A DNA stretch of 64,000 nt from assembly GCA_041582875.1 (NCBI GenBank), contig JBFHGX010000002.1, positions 35,666 through 99,665 of the forward strand, given 5' to 3'. Position 1 is the stretch's first letter. Each line of letters opens with the position of its first letter. Position numbers and translations under genes: made by a program. Shown piece by piece: positions 44,401-53,861 of this stretch. The notes beneath the pieces were generated by a model, which was not told where the DNA came from, did not search any database, and saw only the letters and a program-made list of their open reading frames with translations. Source of the DNA: UBA6244 sp041582875 (GTDB taxonomy: Bacteria; Bacteroidota; Bacteroidia; Bacteroidales; F082).

Positions 44401-47400
44401 ATAGTAACCTAAGATTTCAGCAGGACCGTTGGTTACAGCTACGTTATCGATAGCCCAACCTGAAGCCCATTCACCGTTATCATCGTAATGGAAAGCGAAC
44501 CAGATAGCTGATGATCCACCAGGACCACTGAAAGCACTCAGGTCAACCATTTCATTTGTCCATTCGCCAACAGCTGACATCGATTGTAAAATATCCCATG
44601 TTGCACCAGCGTCAAGGCTATACTCAACATAAGCTGATTCGCCATAGGCCATAGTAAAATATTGATCAAAGTTCAGAGTAAAGTCTGCACTTTCTCTTAA
44701 ATCAACAACAGGAGTAATTAAGTAATCAGCACTTCCATCATTGGTACTACCAGCATCATCATCATTAGTAACAGCGTAGAAACCATCACCAGCAGGGATT
44801 GGGAAGTAAGCACTTCCGCCATCATCGCTACGTAACCAACCAGCACCTAAAGTACTAGCTTGCCAGTTAACTGGAGGGAATACGGTACCTTCGAATGTTT
44901 CAGTTTCAAGAGCAGTAACAATTGGTTCGTCCCATGTAGCTACAGAAGTTGTAGGATCTACATAAAGGTTACGAGGCATATATTCTTTTTCAGAAAGAAC
45001 AAGGTTAATAACCTGATCGCTATTAACAGTTACAGCGTACTCAATAACATTGTAACCAACGGCGAATACAGTTAATACATACCTGCCATCAATAACACTG
45101 TCGAAAACAACGGTTCCGTCAGGTCCTGTAACATCAAATAAATCAAAATAAGGACATTCTTCACCTACTAGACTAACTTCAACGCCTTCAGGAACTTCAC
45201 CATCACACAAAGTAACATTAACAGTAACTTCATTGTCAAGTGCATGAGCTACTACATTGGAGTATACCCAGTCAGATTCACCACTTTCGTAAACTGCTTT
45301 AACAGCATAAGCATAGAAACCTGCAGGTTGTCCACCAAAGGCTACATCATTGTATGAAACGCCTGTTGGGTTAGCAATAGCAGTAAGTGTACCTGTTGAA
45401 GGATCACCACAAGGATCGAAATTGCTTACACGAGCAACAATATAATTGGTTAAATCTCTTGTGCTATTAGCTGTCGCATTAGCTACGGCCAAAATTTGAC
45501 CAGATTTAACAGTACCACTAACAAGTGTAGGTTCTCCGCTTGCAATAAACATCGCTTTTGCAGCTTCAGGAATCTTAGGCATGTTAACAGTTGTAGCTTG
45601 ACTTGTCATAACAACACTGCTGGTAGGACCACTTACATAAGCTCTCATCATGAAATCTTGGTAAGGAGAAACAGCAAACGAAGTGCTATTAGGCATTTTT
45701 GCATATGAACGGTAAACGATAGGTTGTTCATTATCGATAGCTACAGGTGCAGAGTTTGCAGAAGTTCCCAATTGCCACATGGCCAAATAGAAATCTCCGT
45801 CTGCTAAAGTAACGTCTAATACATCAGCAAATTCAACCCATCCATAGTTGTCAACAGGCACAACAACTGAATCAAGAACAGTTCCTGGTAAACCATTGGT
45901 ACCATCATCATCAATTACACCAACAGCCATTGAAGAACCAATAAAGTTTCCACCAGCTGGGAAAGTACCATCACCTACATTTATACGACCACCAATTACA
46001 GTTGCAGGATATCCTACAGGAGTAAAACGTACAGCTACAGCACCATTAGGCATAGCCCAAACAGTAAATTCATCAGCAGTACCATCGTCGTAAGCAATTT
46101 CGTAAGGGCCCATTGGTAACGACCACTCAACCATACACTCGGTATCAGCTTCGTTAGGATCAGCAGTAACCCATTGTACAGCATAAGCCGCTTCACAAAG
46201 TGAAGTATTTACTTCAACAGGAGTACCCACTGCAGCTACAATACCAGCTTCGGTAACAGGACCAAAACCAATTTTGCTAAATGTAATATCATAAGTGTTA
46301 GGATCTACGCGTAGTTCGTACATACCATCCTGATCAGTTTCAGTTGACCAATCAGTACCTACAGCAACAACGGAAACACCGCTCATGCCAATACCACTAT
46401 TACAATCAACAACCTGACCATAAATATAAGCAGGATCGAATACAACCATTGTGTTACCAATCATGGTAGAAGCAGCGGCAGGATCATTAGTAACCAATTC
46501 TAAATCTTCAAGGTAAGTTCCAACAGGGAAACCCATAGAAGAGTATGTTACCATAATTTCAACTGAACCACCAGCAGGAACAAATCCTTGAGCAGGTTCA
46601 ACAGAAACGATAAAACTTGGTTGAGGAACAACCGCATACAAAGTAGCTTGAGGAATACCAGCAATTGGAGGTCCTACAGCATAAGCTACATTACCTTCAG
46701 TATCCATAATTTCATAAGAAATTTCAGAAGGATATGAACCAGCAACAAAAGTTGTGTAAATTTCGTCACCATCTTCAACTTCAAAAGCGTAGGTTTCAGG
46801 ACCTGAACCACTAGCAATAGTAATATCGGTAAGAACAGCTACACCAGCTACATAAACAGTGATTGAACCACCATTCCATCCATCACCATAGGAGTCGTGC
46901 AATACAACTTCATAAGTACCGGTAAAACGAGTGCTTGTTGTGATATAATCAGGGAAGCTGAAAGACATATTTCCAGTACCAGTATTTCCAATGGTAAATG
47001 AATCACCACCAAAATCTTCAGGCCAGATAGCGTCATCCAATGGCACATCTGTTAAAGTTAATGTTGGGTTAGCCCACTCAACAACAACAGGACCAGCAGG
47101 GACACTCATACCTTGAGTATAAACAGCTTGAACTGAATATTCGTAAATACCGTAATCAGGTAATATATCAACGTAAGAGTTGGTAGCTGATGTGAATACA
47201 GAACCATTTCTAGTAATTCTGAAGTTTACAAAATCAGATTGAATAGCATGTGTCCAGCTTAAAGTAACTTCACCAGTAATGTCATTGGATAAAGTAGCAA
47301 CCAAACCTGAAATAGGCTCAATAGCGTCACCAGCGATGGTCATGGTTACAGGAATGGTAATAACACCAACATTAGGATTGGTTGAAATAACAATCTCAGC

Positions 47401-49023
47401 TGAGTAGTTTGTTCCAACAGTAGCTCCAGCAGCGCTGAAGTTAGTGCCTAAGTTGAATGAAGCACCACCACCAACAATAGTTCCAGCAGTTTCGTCAAGA
47501 ACAATCCAGTCAGCAGTAGGTGAAGTAATGTAGTTAACAGTAGCTGTCCAATCAACAGGACCTGAACCCGTATTCAACATACCAATGTATTCAGTTACAT
47601 ATTGATTAGGTGCTAAAGTTTCGTTGAACAACAAAGGAGCAACGGTAAGGTTTGGTGATGTTAAAACAAAATCCTGTGTATTGGTGATACCAGCAATCAC
47701 ATTATAAACAACCATACCTGTATTGTAACCAGCTTTAACGCACTCAATGGTACGGTCTCCACTAGGAACATCAGTAACTAAATAATTACCTGAGCCATCA
47801 GTAGTTCCGGCCAAAACGCCTTCAACATAAATCTCAGCACCACCAATACTTAAACCGGCAGAGTTTGATACGTTTCCAGCAAGATCCCCTGGTGGAACAT
47901 AAGCAATTTCCATATTATCGACCATGGCAACATCACCACCACCGTAATATAAATAGTCATATTTACCTGAATTCTGAATTAAAATATCAAAACTGGCTAG
48001 TGACTGAAAAGCAGTCAGATCAAAAGTTAATGTTTGCCATGAATCAGCATCAGCTGTTTCTGGATTCCAAACAGTATTTCCATTGATATCAGCGATAGGT
48101 GTACCATCTACCAATACCCTGAAAAATTCATAAGTAGAACCGAATGAGAAATTTTGACGCATATCAAAAGACATAGTCAAATATCCAACACCGGCAGGGT
48201 CTGGAGTAACAGTCATCCACATTTCACCAATATGATCAGCATTGTCAACGAATGCATTGTCATAAGTAGTTGAAGTAGAACCACCTGTCCAACCAGTTGA
48301 AGATCCACCTTCTAGCATCACACCAAAAGCAGAAGCATCAGCAGCGTCAGCTGAAACAGCTACACTTGACTCCGAACGTGAAAGTCCAGTGATTTCAACT
48401 GGGAAAGATCCTCCGTCGAAATTTTCAGTAAATGGAAAAACAGCAATAGGAGTTGGTCCTACTGGTGCCACATAAGCAGAAATGCTTAAGTCAAAATCAG
48501 CTACACAATCAGGAGTTGGCCATGTGTCGACCATGAAATAATAAGTTCCGGCAGCCAAGGTAACTTGAACTGAACGGGCACTCGCGCCAGAAGCAGTACT
48601 GCTAATAATACAGTTTGCTACATCTGGACAATCATCCATAACAGCAAAACCAGTCCAGGTTGTACTTTTAGGATCAAAATCGATTACATAGTCATCATCA
48701 GCTGCTACTACCAGTTGATAAACAATGTCTTCGCCTCCGTCATAAGAACCTAAACATGTCTCACTGTAGGTATTACCTCTACCGCAAGTAGTTTGATTCA
48801 AATCGCTGTAAGGAAGTTGCGTAGCAAAATCCACAACAATTGGAGTTGTGCAATCGTCACCAATAGCTCTGCTTCCTGGCGTAGCCATAGGAACATCGAC
48901 TGTTGGGCCGTGCAAAGTTTGCTCATACTGCATTTCTACAGCATCTTGAGCCTGCGCTGTAAAGAAAGTAACGGACAGAACTACTGCCATTACAACCTTG
49001 AGCACATTTGTAAAGTGTTTCAT
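41467..49023 (-). CDS. Giant T9SS-secreted multidomain adhesin-like protein (paralog 2)
   Basis: 2518 residues. The signal peptide ends FFTAQAQ. The N-terminal PPC-like domain (about 50-190, with several cysteines) differs clearly from the paralog; from the jelly-roll domain on, the two are collinear: carboxypeptidase-like domain about 385-460, uninterrupted BACON-like domain, HDSYGDGWNGG motif near 715, choice-of-anchor J about 1370-1530, propeller-like segment about 1665-1885, second anchor-J about 1975-2130, T9SS type-A sorting domain in the last 80 residues. The protein is expected on the surface or released. No enzyme motif seen. It has its own ECF-type promoter motif 251 bases upstream and a terminator. 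Confidence 0.85.
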   Translation of the reverse strand: MKHFTNVLKVVMAVVLSVTFFTAQAQDAVEMQYEQTLHGPTVDVPMATPGSRAIGDDCTTPIVVDFATQLPYSDLNQTTCGRGNTYSETCLGSYDGGEDIVYQLVVAADDDYVIDFDPKSTTWTGFAVMDDCPDVANCIISSTASGASARSVQVTLAAGTYYFMVDTWPTPDCVADFDLSISAYVAPVGPTPIAVFPFTENFDGGSFPVEITGLSRSESSVAVSADAADASAFGVMLEGGSSTGWTGGSTSTTYDNAFVDNADHIGEMWMTVTPDPAGVGYLTMSFDMRQNFSFGSTYEFFRVLVDGTPIADINGNTVWNPETADADSWQTLTFDLTAFQSLASFDILIQNSGKYDYLYYGGGDVAMVDNMEIAYVPPGDLAGNVSNSAGLSIGGAEIYVEGVLAGTTDGSGNYLVTDVPSGDRTIECVKAGYNTGMVVYNVIAGITNTQDFVLTSPNLTVAPLLFNETLAPNQYVTEYIGMLNTGSGPVDWTATVNYITSPTADWIVLDETAGTIVGGGASFNLGTNFSAAGATVGTNYSAEIVISTNPNVGVITIPVTMTIAGDAIEPISGLVATLSNDITGEVTLSWTHAIQSDFVNFRITRNGSVFTSATNSYVDILPDYGIYEYSVQAVYTQGMSVPAGPVVVEWANPTLTLTDVPLDDAIWPEDFGGDSFTIGNTGTGNMSFSFPDYITTSTRFTGTYEVVLHDSYGDGWNGGSITVYVAGVAVLTDITIASGSGPETYAFEVEDGDEIYTTFVAGSYPSEISYEIMDTEGNVAYAVGPPIAGIPQATLYAVVPQPSFIVSVEPAQGFVPAGGSVEIMVTYSSMGFPVGTYLEDLELVTNDPAAASTMIGNTMVVFDPAYIYGQVVDCNSGIGMSGVSVVAVGTDWSTETDQDGMYELRVDPNTYDITFSKIGFGPVTEAGIVAAVGTPVEVNTSLCEAAYAVQWVTADPNEADTECMVEWSLPMGPYEIAYDDGTADEFTVWAMPNGAVAVRFTPVGYPATVIGGRINVGDGTFPAGGNFIGSSMAVGVIDDDGTNGLPGTVLDSVVVPVDNYGWVEFADVLDVTLADGDFYLAMWQLGTSANSAPVAIDNEQPIVYRSYAKMPNSTSFAVSPYQDFMMRAYVSGPTSSVVMTSQATTVNMPKIPEAAKAMFIASGEPTLVSGTVKSGQILAVANATANSTRDLTNYIVARVSNFDPCGDPSTGTLTAIANPTGVSYNDVAFGGQPAGFYAYAVKAVYESGESDWVYSNVVAHALDNEVTVNVTLCDGEVPEGVEVSLVGEECPYFDLFDVTGPDGTVVFDSVIDGRYVLTVFAVGYNVIEYAVTVNSDQVINLVLSEKEYMPRNLYVDPTTSVATWDEPIVTALETETFEGTVFPPVNWQASTLGAGWLRSDDGGSAYFPIPAGDGFYAVTNDDDAGSTNDGSADYLITPVVDLRESADFTLNFDQYFTMAYGESAYVEYSLDAGATWDILQSMSAVGEWTNEMVDLSAFSGPGGSSAIWFAFHYDDNGEWASGWAIDNVAVTNGPAEILGYYVYLDGAFMIENAIDNLTHTFTNLNYGQTYTAGVAAVYACGISDPAEFTWTSGYLYPPRNMGNEYVYGTNEVPLMWNPPMTEASTLMSFNRNTYVPGNTDASVMEDHASASSFNGSRDLWDVLYNIPQETASGLTGLAGAETDGEFIYAAVWSSSDIAKFSPDGTFIETFTIPGVSGLRDLAFDGTYMYGAAAATTVWKMDFTNHTLISTITAPTACRAIAYDEDADGFWGNNWDTDMVLFDRTGATLNTITGVPSIYGATYDGASAGGPYLWFFEGTTSGGGAWVSQWDIATGAPTGVQHSVSDDFGADGIAGGLYFDGDIVSGKYTLGGTMQGAGTPGFGYDLGNNSGVPAGGDVPEGLYSFILYQDGGQIAEIPYEGQDVDEWVNYVINPIDPGTYDFCVTAKYDLTRFGFPGDFAESVFECGDAVHVAYGFPMPFFEGWDQGTFAFNSWTKDGDNWIINPVQGDPEPAAEFTWDPLLENGYVSSLTSSPITADLLTEGDIFLDFDVKLDDRNSTGAEMLNVEVYNGSTWSTVATFANTGSFDFTSNHINITANAMSRVIRVRFSATGDNSFDIISWFVDNIEIYRTCESVSDLVAVEYNLEDAMISWNAPIEPVIADWLSYDDGVNVDGIGGPASFSWAIKFDPSQLSAYVGSSLTKIRVYNRTDAVDELRIYQGANAATLLHTQALSGLAVESWEEVELTTPVLLDVTKELWITIFTSDGANYPAATGASMGQPNGDLITTDGVTWIHLSDVPLDGTWNLGGFVTTVTGMVAALPMDNSAVNYTNDAELAISGLGAGENNVLNTENGSREIAGFNVYRKTDEMGDYEQYDYVPAEIGVEAYTYLDEATATGNGYWYQVTCVWESETDFCESAPGYNVPMTEDFVYVLILDVNNTDASELNVYPNPASDKVNVTSNVAMNQVTVLNYVGQVVYNAQLAGANSVVLNTASYEAGVYVVQINTANGVVTKRVVIAE

Positions 49024-49387
49024 TTTACAAAAGATTAGTTAATAAATAATTGAGTTAATAAAAATTTCACATTAATAAATTTGCTCTGAGAAATATTATA
49101 TCCAGAACAAATCATGCTTAAAAAAAGCAATCTTTGTAAATAAAAATGTCAAAGAACGCTTAAAACAACACAAAACCGAGTTAAAATAGTTTTCTATTTC
49201 GACCCGAGCTACTAACTTTCAATGTGTTATCTTATTTCACTACATAATTTCGCTTTTTTATAGTTGCATCTATGACAATTAAAAAGGCCTTTACCCCTAC
49301 TCAGTACTGCAATTTTTAAAAAAATGTTGGAAATAATCTGCAATAGACAAAAGCTCTTTTGAGTCAGAATGATCTAATTCATCGTGA
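49024..49387. other. Gene-free leader of the 2518-residue gene
   Basis: AT-rich, no gene. It holds the candidate ECF promoter at 49274-49301 and about 250 bases of leader. No clear terminator is seen after the beta-helix gene that ends at 49388. Confidence 0.55.
49274..49301 (-). promoter_or_regulatory. Candidate ECF-sigma promoter for the 2518-residue gene
   Basis: AGTAGGGGTAA-N12-TTGTC on the minus strand, preceded by CTG as at 41060. It lies 251 bases before the start codon. Confidence 0.7.
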
Positions 49388-52300
49388 TTATTTGACAATG
49401 AATGAAAAGCGGAATTTTTGCTGATTTCCATCAATAAATCCAAAATAGATACCCGGACTATACTTGCTTACATCAAAAATAACTTGCTGTTGAAATACTT
49501 CCTTGTTAAACGAACAAGCGACCTCTTCCATCTTCTGACCTAAACAATCGAAAACCAACATACTGTATTTCCCTTCAAGTGAAGCTGGAACTTGAATCGA
49601 CACTTGATTTTCTGCAGGATTAGGATACACAACAACCTCCTGAGCTTGATTGACCTGGGATTGACCAATTTTTATCGATATTTGTTTTTGATTTACGTTA
49701 AGCTCAACATCATCAACGATGTATTGCTGCGTATTAAGTGTAATAACAGATGACGGATTGGTAAGAAATCCGGCCAATTCGGCATCTACAATATAATTTC
49801 CCATGGGCAAATCACGGAAGAAAAAGTCACCGTTAATATCAGTAATGGTATAATCAAGGACTTTTTCATGGGTGCCGTTGTATAACAAAACTGTTATATT
49901 AGAGGGGCCGGATTTACAAAATGGGGTTGAATGATTTTCCTCAAACCAGGATTGACAATAAATATCAGCATGCTGAAATACAAACTCAGGCTGAATAAAA
50001 TGGCCAGATATCTCACCTTTACCGTCAGGTAGGATATATTCGAGTTTGGGTAAATGAATATCAACATCATAAATATCTGCATCCAAAGTCAAACCATAGG
50101 CCAAATGCCATCGATCGGCATTTACGTAATAACCAGGGTAATAACCAGAGGGTAACAGAGTATCAGGAACGGCATATATCAAATAATCTCCTGGAATCAG
50201 GGTGTTGAACATAAACTTTCCTGACAAATCAGAGGTCGTAAGTGCCATAGCCCGATCAGAGGTCGAGTTCATTTCAATGGCAACCAAGGCACAAAATTTA
50301 GAGACATGGTCTCCATCCCAAACAGCCCCATTAATCGTGTATCGGGGAACAATCGACAAATGCACTGTATCCCGATCTATACCACACACATTTTCTCCAG
50401 TCAGAACCAAGTCGACATTTTCATTAAATTTATCCATTTCTCCAGGAAAATAAATTGGAGAAATGACTGTGTCAAAAGAGAATACTCCATCCCCACTCGT
50501 TGACCAAACCAATTTGTTTACAAATTGCTCTTCAGCATATGCCAGAAACAAGGATTCATCCTTAAAAATCGTGCTATCTACTCCAGCACTCACTTCAGCC
50601 AAATCAACAAACGTAAGTTCCAGGTCATCAGACAGCCAACTACCATTACGTAACACATTAATAGACAACCTTACCGACCCATTCAACAAATCTTGCTCGC
50701 CAGCAAAATATTTTGGATTGACAATTGCAGGGTTACTAAAGGTGCCATCACCTTCAGTTTTCCATGAAAGTGTTGAATAGGAAAATGGAGCAGAACTGCT
50801 ATTAAGTACAAATTCAGATTGGTTAATACAAAAATCCTGATCTTCGCCTGCATATGGATAATAGTCAGCAAACGAAAACGGACTTTCATAGCCTTCTGAT
50901 TGTGCCTCAGCTATAGTACCATTGCTATCATATGCTGTTATTGCAATTGAATCCGTGATCATGCTGTTGTCCAACAAGACTGATCGGGTTAACCCGAGAT
51001 CGATGACAGAATCAAATTGATAATACTTAAAATTTGCATAATATATACGATATCCTGATAAATCAGCTTCAGGGTTTTCTAACCAGGAAACCTTCACTTT
51101 TCCATCTACCCATTGCTTAATGACATGCGTTGGTGGTGATATAGGTAATGCTGTATCGGGCTCTGTCATCAATGGCTCATATGAAAGCTTTCCCAGCAAC
51201 GGATCTTCTATATAATCCCATATCAATTGATTAATGAGCACAGTGTCACTTGTATTCCAATAATTATTTTCAATTGCTAAATCATTTCTCGAAAAATTAA
51301 ACACAATTGGGGCATCAAAACCAGATGGAAACATATTGTTGACTTTGAAATTTAATCCCCATGTTTCCTTTATTTCAAAATTACCATCATCTTGGTAAGA
51401 AAAAGTATTATAAATAAGGTTGTTGCCTGAGGATCCTGCCCCAACTAAAATTCCTTTACTATTCTTGTAAAAACTATTATGGCGAGTTTCGCTATTTTGG
51501 CCAACCGGATCAAGATTTAAGGCAATATTGTTCAACCAGAAAATATTATTCTCAACACGCGTAGAATCAAATGCCAATAAAAGTCCATACCCAAACCCTG
51601 ATCCATTACCTACAAAAACATTTTTCGAAATAATATTTCCTATGGAAGAACCCGTTGCTTCAGCGTCCATCCATATACCATTGTTTGCTCCTTCGATATG
51701 ATTATGGCTTATCGTATTTTCGATAAAAGATCCACCGCTTTCAACATGCATGTATATATTGTGATTTACATTCAATATACGATTATGAACAATGGTATTC
51801 TTGTTCATTATATTAGATGATGAAGCTACCATTTCAATGCCATCCCAATTTTGATAAATAAAACAATCATTGATGACACAATAACCACAATCGGTCATTC
51901 GAATGCCGATATTTTGATTTCTTAAAAAGCTCGAATGATTAATGAGCACATAACCACTTTCTTTTATATCCAATGCAATTTCAGCATCCTGAAAACTCAC
52001 ATAAGAGAATTGTATGGTATTTTCATCACCAACGCCCTCTATAATAATACCTTTCCACTTCCAGCCTTCTCGTGCCTGCCGATAATTACCTAAGAATCGA
52101 ACACTGTCGGTTTCAATTCCTGAAATATCACCCACGATTAAATCGCCACCATTTAGGTGAATGCCTCTACCTTGATTGATTTTTACTGTAACTCCAGGCA
52201 AAATAGTAAGCATAATATTCTGACCAATACGCAAATCCTGATCCACGATATAGGTATTATCCGAAGTCCAAACCTGATTTTCGGTTAGTGTTCCACCAAC

Positions 52301-52426
52301 ATATATTTCATCAGCATGCAAGTGCAACCCCATGAAAACTATTAGCATGACCCATAACCCCGAAAATAATTTCGAAGCATGATTTATGGCCAAACCAGAT
52401 TTATATGTAGGTAGGTTAGCTAACAT
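49388..52426 (-). CDS. T9SS-secreted parallel beta-helix protein
   Basis: 1012 residues. An unusually long signal region (about 40 residues, ending LHLHA) is followed by a right-handed beta-helix of about residues 50-400 with repeated N-x-I/N-x-F turns (NosD-like, as in carbohydrate-binding or lyase families). Next come a fibronectin-like domain (about 430-520), PKD-like beta domains to about 700, two carboxypeptidase-regulatory-like domains, and a type-A T9SS sorting domain (YPNPAENQVSIQV to the end). No catalytic residues can be named. The start ATG is one base after the stop of the STN-barrel gene, so translation is coupled and the two proteins probably work together. Confidence 0.85.
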   Translation of the reverse strand: MLANLPTYKSGLAINHASKLFSGLWVMLIVFMGLHLHADEIYVGGTLTENQVWTSDNTYIVDQDLRIGQNIMLTILPGVTVKINQGRGIHLNGGDLIVGDISGIETDSVRFLGNYRQAREGWKWKGIIIEGVGDENTIQFSYVSFQDAEIALDIKESGYVLINHSSFLRNQNIGIRMTDCGYCVINDCFIYQNWDGIEMVASSSNIMNKNTIVHNRILNVNHNIYMHVESGGSFIENTISHNHIEGANNGIWMDAEATGSSIGNIISKNVFVGNGSGFGYGLLLAFDSTRVENNIFWLNNIALNLDPVGQNSETRHNSFYKNSKGILVGAGSSGNNLIYNTFSYQDDGNFEIKETWGLNFKVNNMFPSGFDAPIVFNFSRNDLAIENNYWNTSDTVLINQLIWDYIEDPLLGKLSYEPLMTEPDTALPISPPTHVIKQWVDGKVKVSWLENPEADLSGYRIYYANFKYYQFDSVIDLGLTRSVLLDNSMITDSIAITAYDSNGTIAEAQSEGYESPFSFADYYPYAGEDQDFCINQSEFVLNSSSAPFSYSTLSWKTEGDGTFSNPAIVNPKYFAGEQDLLNGSVRLSINVLRNGSWLSDDLELTFVDLAEVSAGVDSTIFKDESLFLAYAEEQFVNKLVWSTSGDGVFSFDTVISPIYFPGEMDKFNENVDLVLTGENVCGIDRDTVHLSIVPRYTINGAVWDGDHVSKFCALVAIEMNSTSDRAMALTTSDLSGKFMFNTLIPGDYLIYAVPDTLLPSGYYPGYYVNADRWHLAYGLTLDADIYDVDIHLPKLEYILPDGKGEISGHFIQPEFVFQHADIYCQSWFEENHSTPFCKSGPSNITVLLYNGTHEKVLDYTITDINGDFFFRDLPMGNYIVDAELAGFLTNPSSVITLNTQQYIVDDVELNVNQKQISIKIGQSQVNQAQEVVVYPNPAENQVSIQVPASLEGKYSMLVFDCLGQKMEEVACSFNKEVFQQQVIFDVSKYSPGIYFGFIDGNQQKFRFSFIVK

Positions 52427-52427
52427 T

Positions 52428-53783
52428 TTACTTGAAATGGTAGATTAATCCAACAGATATTCCAATGGCAGATAAATTACGATCAAAATTGTCGCGCAAG
52501 ATAAAACTATTCAAATATTGTCGGTAGGATGCCTCCAAGCTTAAGTCAAATTGTTTAGTCAACTTAACCTGCGAAGAAATTCCTATGAGCACTCCCAAAA
52601 CAGGTTTACTAAAACTAAGATCACCATAAGCAGCTCCTTTAGAAGGTTGGTCTTCATTTAACATAATACCTTCGCGATACAAAAGACTATTCACCAACAA
52701 CCCGGTTTTAACCCTCAAATTAAAAACAGGTTGGTGCACAAACATGTATTCTACTTCAACGGTAAGGCCTAAATAGCCAACCCTATTTATTTTATCATAA
52801 CTAAAGGTTTCGCTTTCGAGCGGTATATATATCGTATCAGTAACGGCAATCCAGCTGGTATCTGTTCCTACAACAGTATAATAAACATCTAAAGTATCTG
52901 TTTGGTAATAACCACCAGTAGTGATCTCATAAGATTGATTAAACTTTTGAGCGAAATGACTGAATTGAAGTCCCAATGCAAAAGACCACCTTTTTTGCTG
53001 ACGAATTAACTGTCCGTCAACGGAAAAGCTTCGTAGCGACCATTCTTCATTATTAGTAACCGTATTGAAATTGGATAGCATCGGAGTGATGGATAAACCC
53101 ATTGCCCATCCAGGTTTACGGTAAGGGTTATCGGCAAAGTAATCCACCGATAAAACCGGCATTTGCTTAATCGCAGTAGTGGCTGTTTTGCTTGAAACAT
53201 AAATTGTATCAACCAACCTCAAGGTATCTACGCGCACAATGGTATCTCTTACATATAATGTATCAAAAAGCGTTAAAGACTTTACCGCTGTATCGGATTT
53301 TACGATGCTATTAAGAACTGGAGTCTCGGCCAGTATTATCTCAGTCTGCGGACTTGGAGATAGTTCGACTTCAACCGGCACAACATCAACAATGGCATCG
53401 TCTTGATATATAACAATTTGGTTACCCAATTGCTTATAGGTACGTTGAGTATCCTGCAACAGATCAGACAGTATGGCTAAGGCAGTTTTATGGGTTGCTT
53501 GATAGGTTACTCGAGTTTCCATCAAGGGATCACGGGCATCGTAAGTAAAATTTAAGTTGCTTTTGGAAGACAATTGCCTGATAACCTCTGATAATCGCTG
53601 ATCTTCTACAGCGAAACGATCGATTGGTTGTGCTTGCTGAGCCTGTAGACTAAATAAGTTGGTCAATAACACCTCAAATAATACAAGCAATAACCAATGC
53701 TTTCCTCTACAACGGCATGGGGAATAAAGACCTATTGTCTGATACGATTGTTGTAGGAATGGCAACGCTAATTTCATATGCAC
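52428..53783 (-). CDS. STN-domain outer-membrane beta-barrel protein
   Basis: 451 residues. A signal segment (hydrophobic core about residues 29-47) is followed by an STN domain (about 52-125, FAVEDQRLSEVIRQLSSKSNLNF), the module that lets TonB receptors talk to FecR. Next comes a linker rich in DTxxVxDT repeats (about 165-195) and a C-terminal barrel of about 240 residues ending in YHFK. There is no TonB plug or full 22-strand receptor, so this is not a SusC/FecA receptor. It sits between fecR and a T9SS cargo gene, and may sense the secreted beta-helix protein or its assembly and signal through FecR. Its start may be either of two ATGs six bases apart. Confidence 0.8.
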   Translation of the reverse strand: MHMKLALPFLQQSYQTIGLYSPCRCRGKHWLLLVLFEVLLTNLFSLQAQQAQPIDRFAVEDQRLSEVIRQLSSKSNLNFTYDARDPLMETRVTYQATHKTALAILSDLLQDTQRTYKQLGNQIVIYQDDAIVDVVPVEVELSPSPQTEIILAETPVLNSIVKSDTAVKSLTLFDTLYVRDTIVRVDTLRLVDTIYVSSKTATTAIKQMPVLSVDYFADNPYRKPGWAMGLSITPMLSNFNTVTNNEEWSLRSFSVDGQLIRQQKRWSFALGLQFSHFAQKFNQSYEITTGGYYQTDTLDVYYTVVGTDTSWIAVTDTIYIPLESETFSYDKINRVGYLGLTVEVEYMFVHQPVFNLRVKTGLLVNSLLYREGIMLNEDQPSKGAAYGDLSFSKPVLGVLIGISSQVKLTKQFDLSLEASYRQYLNSFILRDNFDRNLSAIGISVGLIYHFK

Positions 53784-53861
53784 ACCGAAAGCAAGGATAA
53801 GTTTTTTCAGGCGCTAAAGTATAAAAAAATGATCAATGGATGCCTATCTCTAAAGGGGAAG

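Noticed and set aside
32337..49023. Giant paralog pair as an assembly artifact
   Set aside because: The N-terminal domains, an inserted domain and the leader regions differ, so these are two real genes.
52428..53783. STN-domain protein as a TonB-dependent receptor
   Set aside because: It is far too short and has no plug domain; only the STN domain is shared with such receptors.
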